Below are positions 1 to 10,591 of a DNA stretch of 46,262 bases, one piece after another (the stretch's first letter is position 1; the number at the start of each line of letters is the position of its first letter). The notes under the pieces are model-generated. The model was not told the DNA's origin, did not search any database, and worked only from the letters and a program-made list of their open reading frames with translations. Source of the stretch: Teratosphaeria epicoccoides (Eukaryota; Ascomycota; Dothideomycetes; Mycosphaerellales; Teratosphaeriaceae); the NCBI GenBank assembly GCA_021401465.1, contig JADDMT010000182.1, positions 1 to 46,262 on the forward strand, given 5' to 3'. Position numbers and translations under genes: made by a program.

Positions 1-21
1 GGGGGGGGGGGGGGGGGGGGG
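1..21. repeat. Poly-G homopolymer at the window start
   Basis: The first 21 bases are all G. No comparable run occurs elsewhere in the window. A run this long and pure at the very end suggests a sequencing or assembly artefact at a contig end rather than biology. Confidence 0.7.
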
Positions 22-398
22 CCCAAGGGGACGGAAGGATCGGATGGGAGATAAGGGGGGCTTTGATCAGGATGGTTGTGGTCAACTGGCACGTAGATCG
101 AACACTGTAATGGCTTTGACCGATGACGACGGAATCGATATTTCAGGCAGGCGTGCAAATGTTTCCGTTGCTAATTGCTCTGCCGCAAGGCAGTCATCGC
201 CCTGTATTAATAGCGAGTTATCCAGCGCTCAGCTGTGAAACGCGATGGCTGTGCAGAAGCAGCAACCATGACATCGTTAACCTCGAATCTCACCACCCAC
301 CCTTCCCCACCTTCGCGGCGCATTGTGTATCCAACGCCCAGCTTCACGTCTTCGAACGCTTTCGCAAAACCCGATAAAAAGCCCCAAGAAACCCTGCA

Positions 399-1268
399 TC
401 ACGACCCAGATGCTCGCTCCTTCCCTTTGCCACCATCGCTACCTGTCGTGGACGCGGCACCATCCTCGTCGTACAGGTTATGCGCTTCGATGTACTGCAC
501 CACGGGTTCTGGGACGAGGTAGCGGATGGACATGTCTCTGCGGCGGAAGAGACGGATTTTGGTGGAAGAGATGTCGTTCTGGACCAGCTGTTGGATGACC
601 CAGATATTGTCTTTCCAGGTCTGGAGGGCGGAGAGGGCTTCGTCGATGTCCGTGCCGGTGCGCTGTGGAAAGAAGTCAATATCGAGGCATCACGCGTAAT
701 GGATACAAGGCACACCCACCTCGACAATAAACGCTCCGAAATTCCTCAGAATGTAATCCACATCCTTCTCGCCCCACACCCCGGGCGTGCTCATCGTTTG
801 AATCAAGTCCGCCCCGGCCAACAGCGCAATCCTCGCCTGTTTCTTCCCATTCGGCGTCTCCACACCGCCCATCACCTCATTGATCTCATAATTGAAATGA
901 TCCAAGACCTTGGCCGTCTCCAAATACTCCTCATGCAGCGCCTCCCACGGATCCACACTGATCCAACTGCTCTGCTGCACCGCCAGACTACACATGTTTA
1001 TGCGGTGCTCAGCCTTAACGAGACCGGTCTTTTTGTAGGCGTCGCCGACACAGGAGACATAGGCACCGACGACTTCGAAATTGGTGTTGAAGCGGGCGTA
1101 GTCGGCGGCCATTTCGAACATGCGGAGGTGTAGGAAGGTGATGGGGCTGAAGGAGCCGCAGGCGATGAGGATCAGAGGGCTGCGGTTGGGGGAGGTGATG
1201 CGGCGTCGGAGGCGGCGGGTCGGGAACTCGTAGGTGTCAAGGCTCACGGTGCTGTCGGCGGAGGCCAT
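399..1268 (-). CDS. NMA1: Nicotinamide mononucleotide adenylyltransferase (NMNAT)
   Basis: Joins NMN (or nicotinate mononucleotide) to AMP from ATP, the last common step of NAD synthesis. Two exons read on the minus strand: 1268-720 and 662-399. A 57-nt intron (719-663) starts GTGGGT and ends ACAG. Splicing joins the frame cleanly after GAFIVE and gives about 270 residues. The nucleotide-binding signature GSFSPITFLHLRMFE lies near residues 38-52 and the C-terminal ISSTKIRLFRR motif is in exon 2; both are hallmarks of the family. Without splicing, the reading frame loses the ISSTKIR motif. The start is the first ATG of the open frame, and the short N-terminus resembles fungal NMNATs that lack the long yeast extension. 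The tail is polar and low in complexity. Confidence 0.93.
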
Positions 1269-1774
1269 TGCGGGCGATGGCGGGGGCGGAGGGTCCCAGT
1301 CGATGAGGTTGGTGAGGCGGATGTGTTGGTAAGATGCGGTGGTGAAGGCGCGAGGTGTCCCGGCGTCGAGGCGCCGAGAGGAGTATGAGTTTGTGCCAGC
1401 GAAAGCAAATGGTGATGAATGCTTGACAATAGTACGTTGACGCCCAAGGAAGAAGGCTGCCGGCCGGTATTGACAAAGACTGTGACGATGCAGTTTGACG
1501 CGTGGGATTAGTGGAGAGAGTAATGGAAAGACTGAGTTGATTCTACGTTGATGCGCAGCTTGGTGATCTACCTACACAGGAAGTTCTCGGCGCGAGATCG
1601 GCCAGGCACGTGAGGCGGTGGGGTCTGTCCTCCGCCCGTGCGTCTCACACATCAAGGTGCTTTGAGACGAGTAAGAAGTGAATGCTCAATCTGCGTGCCT
1701 TCTTATTCCGTCTGAGCCCCCCTCATCTGCTCACCCGAAGCGTCCGTCGCGTAGACCGCTGTGTTGGGTAGACA
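1269..1774. other. Divergent intergenic region, NMNAT / glyoxalase I
   Basis: About 500 bases between the 5' end of the NMNAT gene (minus) and the TATA-like site before the glyoxalase gene (plus). It should hold both promoters. Short open frames on the minus strand here have no protein-like composition and are probably leader sequence. Confidence 0.5.
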
Positions 1775-1780
1775 TATAAA
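1775..1780 (+). promoter_or_regulatory. TATA-like box upstream of glyoxalase I
   Basis: TATAAA lies 130 bases before the first ATG of the glyoxalase gene, in a pyrimidine-poor context. Position and strand suit a core promoter element. No transcript evidence is available. Confidence 0.4.
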
Positions 1781-1904
1781 GTAGAAAGATGTCACTGCAG
1801 GCGAGCGATCCAATGCCCCGCCCGAGGGGCTCTCTGCACCGACACCTCCGTCATGAGCTCAAACAGCAGAATATACTTAACAAAGGCAATTCCAAACCTC
1901 CCCA

Positions 1905-2975
1905 TTGCTCCCTAACCGTCCATCGACCCACATGCTCTCACCAGCAACCAAACGCCTCACAGCCTTCACAACTCAACTCACAAGAACCTACGCCACCACC
2001 ATCGCCGCCAAAATGACCGACACCTCCAAATACAAATTCAACCACTCCATGCTCCGCATCAAAGACCCCCAAAAATCCGTCGCCTTCTACGAACACCTTG
2101 GCATGAGTGTGATCGAGAAAAAGTCCTTCCCATCCAACAAATTCGACCTCTACTTCCTCGCCTACGACTCGCCCAAATCCGCCTCCGGCAGCAACCACTG
2201 GACCGACCGCGAAGGCATCATCGAGCTCACGCACAACTACGGCACCGAAGACGACCCGGACTACAAGCCCCACAACGGCAACAAGCAGCCGCAAGGCTTC
2301 GGGCACGTCTGCGTCTCGGTCGACAACATCCAGGCTGCCTGCAAGCGGATCTCGGATGCGGGGTACAAGTTCCAGAAACGGCTGGAGGACGGGCGCATGA
2401 GGAGCATTGCGTTCGCGCTGGATCCGGACGAGTACTGGGTGGAGATTATCGCGCAGAACCCTGTGCACGCGACCGAGAACGTGGCGACGACGGATGTGCA
2501 GACGTATCGGATGAACCATACCATGATCCGCGTCAAGGACAAGGATGCCTCGGTTCGCTTCTACGAGGATGTCATGGGCATGCGACTGAAGCGCACGAGC
2601 GAGAATAAGGACGCGGGGTTTAACCTCTATTTCCTCGGGTACGGTCCGCCGGCGGGCGAGAAGTCCGCGAACGGCGTAAACCCGACGGCGGATCGGGAAG
2701 GGCTGCTGGAGTTGACGTGGAATTATGGGACGGAGAAGGAGGGTGGCAAGGTGTATCATGATGGTAATGCGGAGCCCAAGGGCTTCGGGCACATTTGTGT
2801 TTCGGTCGATGACTTGAATGCGGCGTGCAAGAGGTTTGAGGAGAAGGGGGTGCAGTGGAAGAAGAGGCTGACGGATGGGAGGATGAAGAACGTGGCGTTT
2901 GTGTTGGACCCGGATGGGTATTGGATTGAGGTGATTCAGAACGAGAAGTATGGGCCGCCGCCGGGGCAGTATTAG
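1905..2975 (+). CDS. GLO1: Lactoylglutathione lyase (glyoxalase I), two-domain
   Basis: Converts the hemithioacetal of methylglyoxal and glutathione to S-lactoylglutathione, which glyoxalase II then hydrolyses. It is a single exon of 356 codons with two tandem VOC/glyoxalase domains, as in the monomeric yeast enzyme. Each half shows the expected metal-ligand strands: NHSMLRIKD, ELTHNYGTE, GFGHVCVSV and EYWVEII in the first, NHTMIRVKD, ELTWNYGTE, GFGHICVSV and GYWIEVI in the second. The longest frame begins with about 36 residues rich in Arg, Thr and Ser and lacking acidic residues, which looks like a mitochondrial presequence. An in-frame ATG at 2013 would give a cytosolic form starting MTDTSKYKF. 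Both products may exist through alternative initiation or transcription starts; that is inference. Confidence 0.95.
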   Translation: MLPNRPSTHMLSPATKRLTAFTTQLTRTYATTIAAKMTDTSKYKFNHSMLRIKDPQKSVAFYEHLGMSVIEKKSFPSNKFDLYFLAYDSPKSASGSNHWTDREGIIELTHNYGTEDDPDYKPHNGNKQPQGFGHVCVSVDNIQAACKRISDAGYKFQKRLEDGRMRSIAFALDPDEYWVEIIAQNPVHATENVATTDVQTYRMNHTMIRVKDKDASVRFYEDVMGMRLKRTSENKDAGFNLYFLGYGPPAGEKSANGVNPTADREGLLELTWNYGTEKEGGKVYHDGNAEPKGFGHICVSVDDLNAACKRFEEKGVQWKKRLTDGRMKNVAFVLDPDGYWIEVIQNEKYGPPPGQY

Positions 2976-3438
2976 GGGTGGATTTTGCGGAGAGGGGTTA
3001 CGAGCAGTGTTGCTTGTTAGCGCAAGCAGGATTGACGATGTACCATATGAAAAGTAAGAATGTATTAGTATGTTCACTTGACGATCTGTCAGGTAAATCT
3101 CAGACTGCTCAAGCTTCTTCCAACTGGCAAAGTTGTGGAACCGATGTGGAGGTACAATGGTTCTCAACCTCGGGGCCAATGGCCCCCATGCTGTACCCAT
3201 CAGCATGCGTGGACCACAATAATACCTGCAGACCTGAGCAGAGCTCCACAACCCTGCCGATGACGTAAAACAGCAGAACGCGTCTCGAGACCCTGTTTGA
3301 CGACCACTTCAGAAAAGTGCATTCTGCACTCTTCCCATTAGCCACACAACCTCGACGGGCGGATTCTTGAGCGACCCGAGCGGACAAATCTCATCAGCAG
3401 CGAAGCACGTGACAGCTCATCAGACTCTCCCGCCAATC
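2976..3438. other. Intergenic, 3' of glyoxalase I
   Basis: About 460 bases holding the glyoxalase 3' UTR and the presumed promoter of the next plus-strand gene. No convincing coding frame or structured element was seen. Confidence 0.5.
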
Positions 3439-3855
3439 ATGGCTTCCCAAGCCGTTGCAAAGAAGCCTCGGCATGACGTTGAAGAGTCTGATGGGGGCTA
3501 CATTGAGGAGCACAGCAAAAGCGCCAGCGCGAGCGCCAGCGTACGTTTGCCCGTACATGGCTTACTCCATCCCTGTTGCGCTGACGTCCGTGGTAGGCTG
3601 GCCTGAACCTGAACGTCTTTGGCGCGCTCAAGGGTGCTTTCTCGAGCAGTGAGAAGAAGGAGACGGTTCCTGATGGTACCGAGATCACGCAAAAGCATGA
3701 AAAAGCCATGGCTGACGGTATGCCCACCGTGCCGTATTCTTGTGGCGACAACCAACTCTGCTAAACAATCCTTAGGCGCTGGTGCAGGCAACGCTCGAGC
3801 TGCTGGTGCGGGAGCAGCCCAGACAAATGATAGGCTCCACAAAGAGACTTCGTAG
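3439..3855 (+). CDS. Small uncharacterised protein, three exons
   Basis: Three exons, 3439-3540, 3597-3717 and 3776-3855, splice to a 100-residue protein starting MASQAVAKKPRHD. Intron 1 (GTACGT to GGTAG, 56 nt) and intron 2 (GTATGC to CTTAG, 58 nt) have normal fungal signals, and the frame is preserved across both. The product is hydrophilic with a basic start, an Asp/Glu patch, a Ser-Ala repeat at the end of exon 1, a short hydrophobic stretch (LNLNVFGALKGAF) and an Ala/Gly-rich tail. There is no signal peptide or membrane helix. I do not recognise the family. The tidy exon structure is the main argument that it is real. Confidence 0.62.
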
Positions 3856-4377
3856 ACTGTATTAGTTGTCAAGATTAGTGTCTGCGCTGGCAGGATGAGG
3901 AACGATCAAACGTATGTGACTGCTCACGATGATATCGCATCCGCCGTGAAGCAAAGCATCATTTCTATTCGGGCACCGTGAGGTGTCAGAGCTAGTATCT
4001 ATGAAGCAACTTAGCACGTGCTCCACATCTCAGGATAAGGAGTACTTCTCGTATTTTGCAAAATGGTGTTTGCTACCCAGCTTGCGATCCGCTCACATTC
4101 AATGCTCGTTGTCATGATGTTCTGCCCAGCCATTGTTGTATGTGTGTCGATACCACGCAGACCGTTTCGCCCGACTACTCCCGATCACTTCACCGGATTT
4201 GCAGGCGCCCGAAGTCTCATGTCCTCACTCCACTCCGCCTGCATCCCCACCGCCGGAATCCTCTTCCGTTGATGGTCCCGACGCGCCAGTATGTTCGCCC
4301 AGTAGCCCGGTCTATATGTTTCCCAGCTCAAGCGTCACGTCACTCGCAGATATCACCAGGTCTTACCTTGTCGTGCT
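3856..4377. other. Convergent intergenic region
   Basis: About 520 bases between two converging genes, so mostly 3' UTRs. On the minus strand, just after the stop of the Tudor gene, the sequence AAG followed by GTAAGA looks like a splice donor. A 3' UTR intron is therefore possible. No coding frame was accepted. Confidence 0.4.
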
Positions 4378-5286
4378 TCACTCATCAAGCTGCTCATTGC
4401 CCTTGAACTCCCACTTCGCCCTCGCCTGGTCCTTCGACATAGGCTTTCCAGACCCTGTGAAGCCCACCTTAGCGTTCGGCAAGTCTGGTGTCCGGAACAT
4501 ACTGTCCTTCTTCTTCGGCAAAGCTGCTGCTCCGGCCTTCTTCGGACCCGCGGCGCTCCAAGTCTGCCAGCTTGCCTTATTCTTCTCCAACGCTTTGTTG
4601 GGCTTAAGCTTTTTCGGCTCCGGTGGCATGCGCGTCGGTCCATCACTCACTTTGCTGGGCTCTTTCTTCTTCGGCATTAGGCTGGAATTGACGGAGGCGG
4701 GTGCCGAAATGACATGGCCTGCACCAGCTGGCTGTGGTGATGGTGGCGCAGGCGTTAGCGTGGCTGCTGGTGGGCCGTCAGCTTTACGTTTCTTGCTATC
4801 GTTGTGCATAGGTCGTATCTCGTGCTTTCTCTTGGTCTCCGTGTTGCCGTATCCTTTAAACGTGACCGTGTAGACAGGATCGCTGGAGCTTCCTGTTCTG
4901 CTGACAATCGTTGCCTGGTACCACTGCTTGTCTTCGGAGTACTTCGCCATGACGTTATCTTTGACGTTGAAGCTCGCTGGAGTGCCTTCGGGCGGTGGTG
5001 GTGGGGCCTCGGGTGACTGCTTCCTGAACTTAGGATGTTTGCTCATGTCGTACTTTGGCGGAGGCAGTGACGCGTCATCAGCAGGTGGAGGTGGAGGCGG
5101 AGCTGATGTCGACTTGGCTTTCAGTGCTGCGATCTTCTGCTTGGTCTCGGCAATCAAGCCTTGCATGGTTGCCTTGGTCTCCTTCGCATCGGCATCATCT
5201 GGCTCGAACTCGAGCATGGTATTGCAGGTCTCGACATTCTCGACGTATTCGGCAAGCTCCCTCTCCAGCTGCTCGAGTGTGCTCAT
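4378..5286 (-). CDS. Tudor-domain splicing factor (SPF30/SMNDC1-like)
   Basis: Probable homologue of survival motor neuron-related splicing factor 30, a nuclear spliceosome assembly protein whose Tudor domain binds methylated arginines of Sm proteins. It is a single exon of 302 residues. The N-terminus (1-60) is an acidic helical segment typical of SPF30. A Pro-rich linker follows, then a Tudor domain at about 105-165 with KVKD-type entry, DKQWYQATIVS, YTVTFKGYGNTE and EIRPM. The C-terminal KKKDSMFRTPD and VGFTGSGKPMS segment matches the conserved end of the family. Lys-rich stretches near 165-245 could serve as nuclear localisation signals. Length is close to metazoan SPF30. It is transcribed divergently from the bZIP gene. 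Confidence 0.85.
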   Translation of the reverse strand: MSTLEQLERELAEYVENVETCNTMLEFEPDDADAKETKATMQGLIAETKQKIAALKAKSTSAPPPPPPADDASLPPPKYDMSKHPKFRKQSPEAPPPPPEGTPASFNVKDNVMAKYSEDKQWYQATIVSRTGSSSDPVYTVTFKGYGNTETKRKHEIRPMHNDSKKRKADGPPAATLTPAPPSPQPAGAGHVISAPASVNSSLMPKKKEPSKVSDGPTRMPPEPKKLKPNKALEKNKASWQTWSAAGPKKAGAAALPKKKDSMFRTPDLPNAKVGFTGSGKPMSKDQARAKWEFKGNEQLDE

Positions 5287-6541
5287 GGTGACTTAGTAGC
5301 TGACTTGCCGCGATCTTGTGGGCTTTGGTACTCAATGCAGTAATCTGCTCACTCAGAGCGGCTCGCGATCTCTTGTATCCGGGCGATTATGTATGACCAG
5401 TGAGGAAGATGCAAGTCGAAGTGACTGTGACTGTGAGTTGGTGACCACTGTACCGTGTGAATGGGTGTTGCAACGTGCCTATGCACAAGTGGGACATGCA
5501 AGAGCGGAATTCGGCGGTGGTGATATTGACTTTCGGGGTTCGCTTCGCCGCGTTAACATCGGACTTGGTCTTGACCACGAGACCGCTCGACGGCGAGGTA
5601 CCTACAAGTACTTCCCACATTTTTCGACCACTTGACAAGCGCAGACGTGCAGACGCAGGCTTGCGCCAAACACTCGTGATTGACAAGTCTGCGGTGATCT
5701 TCGTATTCCACAGCTTCAGCCGCATCGAAGAGTCAGAAACCGCGGCTCCGTCTTACGATCAGCTCTAGCTCGTGCTTATAAATCCAGCAGCCGAACATCT
5801 GCACATTCTCTGCCCACCGTACCAAGGAACCTTCCCGCGGTAGACGAAAACCACAGGCACCAACGCCTTGCCGCTCCAATCAGAGACTGCCCGCAAGTTC
5901 CGCAACAATTCTTACGGCGTGCATCTCACGCCCTACCCCATACCAGCCTTCCTTCCTTCTGCAACTTCCATCTTGAGAAGCGGTGCCAGGAGCGGTCTAG
6001 CTCTCATCCACAATTCTGGCCAAAATACCCCCTCGTTCAGAGCTGACGTGAATCTCCTTCCTTACAACCACCTGACCGAGCATTGGCGACGCCACGTTGA
6101 AACTACTGCTCGAAGCAAGAGAGTAGAGGACGAAGGCAAGACGCCCCCCGGAGCATCAAGACGCCTAAGCGGGACTTCTTACCCCGCGGCAGCGTTCCCC
6201 ATACGCAGCAGTGAGGTCAGCCCGTTTCCCTGACGGCTCTACGACTCCACCTTGGTCTGCATTTCGCAACGATTGTTACTCGCCTGTGAATCGCACTAAC
6301 AAGTTCGATTGATTTAGCCAAGCGCCAGAAAAGGCTGGCGACATCCGCGAACGCCCCGCCGCCACGCACCGGCAATCAGCAACGACCGATCAAGACACAT
6401 TCCAGTACCTCGCTCATCACAGAGCAACGACAACTACTCCTTGTTGCCGCGCTTCGCCCGCAGGCCGAGAACAGAGAGCGAAAGGTCGCGCCAACAAGAT
6501 ATCACGAACGACACCGCGTAGCTCTGCATCTTCCAATCACA
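5287..6541. promoter_or_regulatory. Divergent promoter and long bZIP leader
   Basis: 1255 bases separate the Tudor gene (minus) from the bZIP gene (plus). TATAAA at 5777-5782 sits on the plus strand after CGTGCT. From there to the bZIP ATG is about 760 bases, so the bZIP mRNA would have a long leader. It holds an upstream frame at 5868-6233 (121 codons) and a likely leader intron (6211-6317). Neither the upstream frame nor the minus-strand ORFs here look like conserved proteins. Confidence 0.5.
6211..6317 (+). other. Probable 5' UTR intron of the bZIP gene
   Basis: GTGAGGT at 6211, branch-site match CACTAAC ending at 6300, and the acceptor GATTTAG ending at 6317. The branch-to-acceptor distance of 17 nt is normal for fungi. 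Removal would delete the end of the upstream frame 5868-6233 and change how it is read. Confidence 0.45.
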
Positions 6542-8580
6542 ATGAACGAGTCGGCGATGTTCATGAGCCCGCAAAACGCATTACTCGGTGGACTCACTGC
6601 CGGCTACACCCCTGACTTTGACTACCTGGACAACGAGAAATTCGATTCCGAGAATGCGGACCTGGATGGAGACATGATCGGCGCATTGCCCGGCGACGGA
6701 CACGAGAAGAGGCACAGCCCGGACGATAAAGATGACGCCGATGAACCAGATGCTAAAAGACAGGAGACGTCTGAAGGGAATGAGAGAGGTGCGAAGAAGC
6801 CTGGGAGGAAGCCTTTGACAAGCGAGCCCACCACAGTAAGCGAGACTAGACACGTAGGGATAGATTGAGCGAGTTTTAACTTTTGCATGCAGAAACGAAA
6901 GGCGCAGAACCGAGCAGCTCAACGTGCTTTTCGGGAACGCAAGGAGAAGCATTTGAAGGACCTTGAAACCAAGGTGGAAGAAATGTCCGCCGAAGTTGAA
7001 GTTGAGAAGCAGGAGAAGGGTCTGCTCAAAGCTCAAGTCGAACGTCTTCAGATGGAACTTCGGGAATACCGCAAGCGACTCTCTTTGAGCAGCGGTAACG
7101 TTGGTGTGCGTGGCTCACCACCGCTCAGTGCATACACTGGGCAGACACGAAGCAACAGCAATCCGTCGTACGGCAATGCCGACGACTTTCAATTTGACTT
7201 CCCAAAATTTGGCGCTCTGCCTGGCAGCCAGATCTTCGGCAGCTACTCTGGTGAACCGAAAATTGGTGTGCAGCAAAGAAGTAGCATCTCACCTTCGATC
7301 TCGCAATCACCTGCCACAATTGACAAGCAGCAGCCACCGCAACAACGTCGTGAGAATAGCAATCCACAATCGCGAACAAATTCGAATGCGACAAACGTTG
7401 CCAGCAGCAACGGCAACGACAGCTTGGCGCAATACTCAAACAACCTACCATCTGTAGGTTACAGCAACGCTGACAACATGCATGGTTTTGCCAGCACTCT
7501 TCCGCAAATGGGTGGCGAAAACCCACTCGGCGATCTCTTCAGCTCAAATCTGCTTCAAAGCGCAAACATTGGTAACTCCAACGCGTGTCTCGCCAGCGGA
7601 CAGCAACCCGCAAAGGCCAGCTTCGATACGCTCAATGGCGGCGAATCGACGGCCGGATTGAATCGTGTGTTCCAATTCAAAAGTTCAAGTAGCACATCAG
7701 ACAGCGCATCGCCTAGCTCATCGAACTGGAACCATAACGGTACCAACAGTTCATGCGGCACTTCGCCTGAGCCTTCGCACAACAGCCCGGCAAACCAGGT
7801 CGACAGATCTTTCTCTCAGACTTTCAAGGCTCCATCTCAGACTCCAGCAAATTACAATATTGGACTGATTAGTAACAACCTTGATTTTAGCGTCGCGGCA
7901 GCCGAGACCTTCGATCCAGTGCTCTTCGGCGACTATCGAGACCCCAGTCAGGAAGGCGCGTTTGTGAATGATTTCGGCAATGGCTTCTTCGATGAAGCAC
8001 TCAGTACAGGGCCATACGACTTTGGCTCGCCCAGCAACTTATTCGGCATCCTCGACTCGCCACAACAAAATAGTGCAGCCTTGCCAGCTACGAGCACTGC
8101 CGCATCAGCACCAAGCAAGAATGTGATGGCACAATGCGACAAGGCGAGAGACGGAATGGACGACGACTATGGTCTGTCAAATACTCAGGCCCAGCAGACA
8201 CAGCAGAAAGCACCACAGCAGAAGACCGAAAGCAAGTTCGTCAGCTGTAACCACATTTGGTACGTCCTGTCACCCTATCGCTTCTTCGCAACAAGTCGTG
8301 TACTAACAAGACATGCAGGAGCCAAATCCAGTCCAACCCTGGTTTTCAGGCGGGCACTTTCGATCTCGACTCCCTCTGCTCCGAGCTTCGCGCAAAGGCT
8401 CGTTGCTCCGAGAGTGGCGTTATGGTTGACCAAGACCATGTGGACAAGGCGCTCAAGAAGTTGGGCAAGAAGGAGGAGAACGGCAAGGATGCTCAAGAAG
8501 GCCCTGGTGATATGCCGTCGTCAGTGTCTGAGCAGGAGTCGTGGGATGATGTGATGAGGAAAATGGTTGGGAAGGCTTAG
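6542..8580 (+). CDS. YAP1: bZIP oxidative-stress regulator, AP-1/Yap1 type
   Basis: Transcription factor that enters the nucleus when oxidised and activates antioxidant genes. Exons 6542-6835, 6893-8259 and 8319-8580 give 640 residues. Intron 1 (57 nt, GTAAGC to GCAG) and intron 2 (59 nt, GTACGT to GCAG) both preserve frame. The basic region KRKAQNRAAQRAFRERK starts at residue 99, exactly at the exon 2 border, and is followed by a leucine zipper to about 150. The middle is Asn/Ser-rich. The C-terminal redox domain has cysteines at about 550, 574 and 583 in SCNHIW, LCSEL and ARCSE, as in Yap1. This region also carries the Crm1-type export signal in the family. The last intron interrupts the redox domain, and reading without splicing destroys two of the three cysteines. 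No partner genes adjoin. Confidence 0.95.
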
Positions 8581-10560
8581 ACATGAGAGTGGCGGCTGCA
8601 TTTGCATGGGGACTTGGGTGGGTGGCACCAGCGATGCTTTCGACACGACAATACATGGGATGAGCGCGAATGGTGGCCGCTTTGCAGGAACAGGATGGCG
8701 TCGGGCGTGCCGGTGATGGAGGGGCACTGGAAAAGATACAAAGCTGGCTATTCCAGCTGAGCGATCGTTGTGAAAGAGGGCTGTAGCTGCGGACGGCGAT
8801 ATTTGAATGAAGTGATGGAATCTTATGCCATTTGTCTTCGCCACTCACACAAGCGACACAGGCCGCTGCACTGTCGAATTCATGAAAGTCGTACTAGGTT
8901 GCCGCAACTGGCCACACGTTCGAAGAGCACGACGGTAAATCAATACTTGTATGCGGTCGACCAAATAAGATGCCGAGTATGCCGCCACATATGTGAGTGA
9001 TGCAGAACATTTGGCTGCGGACTAAAGTGCTCGTAGCGGAGCCAGTGAGTCTTCTCTAAGGTCTTCGTGATGCTCCAACACAGCTTGATTAGTGGCATTG
9101 GTACGTGGGCGATTTCGCCATACTCCTGCGTGGGCTGGCCTGGAGGCTGGACTCGACCACAAGGGCAGACTTCAACGGTCCTGAGGTCGCTAGCTGCTAC
9201 GGGAAGTGCAAGCTCTTGCTGCTCTTTGCCGTATGCTTTTCATTGTTACTCTCGAAAGCGCTCGGTGGTTTGCCAACCTGACACTGCTTCCAAGAAGGCT
9301 CAGCAGGGGGACTTTTGGAGGATGGACGCTGCGCTGGCTGAACACATGCCCTAATTGGAACCCTCATTGGCTTTTGGCTCACTGACTACATGTCTATGAG
9401 CGAACCTCCTTGCTGTATATAGGGAGCACTTCAGTGGTGGTCTGCCTGAAGCCAATTACCAATGATCATGCCCGAGAACACAAAGGTCTTTGTCTGGCGG
9501 CTCGAGGACGCTGCATCCTCGATTCAATGGTCTGCATTCTCAATGGCGACGCTGGGTCCTGCGGATCAAGCGGAATGCATCTCTCCGTGGGCAGTCCCGC
9601 CGCGATTAAGCATTTTAGCTGCTGTAGTACGTCGAGGCAAGAGGCATCGCAAACCACAGGGGCAAGCTCCTGGTCAGAATGCTGCGAATCTGTACCGAAG
9701 CTCCATTGAGCCTGGTGCCCGTCTACTCATGGAGATGTGAGTAAGTTGACATGCCTCCGGTCTCACCGTCGGCGTGGAAGGATGTTTCCACGCTGATCGG
9801 CTCAGGCCGCAGCACCGAACAAAGTCTTCACGACAACTAGATGATTTTGCACGAGTAGATAGTCTGCCTAGTAAACGATCACTGCTGGTCCCCGGAAAAC
9901 GGAAGATGACCAAGGCCTATTTCAAGCAGCACAAGACAAGACAAGACAGAGAGGATGGAGAAGTCAGCGCAGAGCGTTGTTGCAGGCATTGACTTTTCCT
10001 GAAATCATGGGTCACATAGTAACTGCATGCGAACAGGCCAACTCAGAGTTACGACGAGGCACAGCGAGCATGAGATATGGATGCGCTGAGGATATGAAGT
10101 AAAGACGTGGCTCTTGTACACGAGGCGTGCAAGATAGCCGTGGGGTGTCTGAATGACAATCCCGCGCAGTCTAAGGGCAAGGCTCTGGTAGATGGTACAG
10201 ATTTATTCCCAGCACACTCGAACCAAGTCGGAGCCAGTGAAGCGGGAGCCGGTCTGGATACCTCGCCAGCGCTTCTCTGACAAGCCCTCGCATCTGGCCA
10301 TGCTGAGGCACGTGGCAATGTACTTGCTACGCTAGAGACACGCCCGGTCTGGCGAGCAGGCTTCTGAGCCCAGATTATCTCTGTTCAGGCAGTACTAGAG
10401 ACACGATCAGTGCTGTCCAACGAGTGCACCATCAGCCCCATCTCGGCGTCTTACCTTGCCAGAGCTCAGCCCTCGACACGGTTCTAGGCACGCCTCACGG
10501 TTACTCCCAGATACTAGCAACGATGCTCTATCATTGCTAGGATGACTCTTGGGTCGCGAG
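8581..10560. other. Gene-poor stretch downstream of the bZIP gene
   Basis: About 2 kb with only short overlapping frames on both strands. None has protein-like composition, splice context or a recognisable motif. It includes the bZIP 3' UTR. A short GACAA repeat occurs near 9930-9950. Nothing else was supported. Confidence 0.5.
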
Positions 10561-10591
10561 CAGAAATGCACGCGGCGCTATTGAGCCTGGT

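Noticed and set aside
1938..3251. 437-codon minus-strand frame over the glyoxalase gene
   Set aside because: It is the antisense shadow of a strongly supported two-domain glyoxalase. Its sequence is repetitive Arg/Leu/Pro with no family features.
5868..6233. 121-codon frame upstream of the bZIP gene as a separate protein
   Set aside because: It ends inside a probable leader intron and has no conserved features. It is kept only as an upstream frame.
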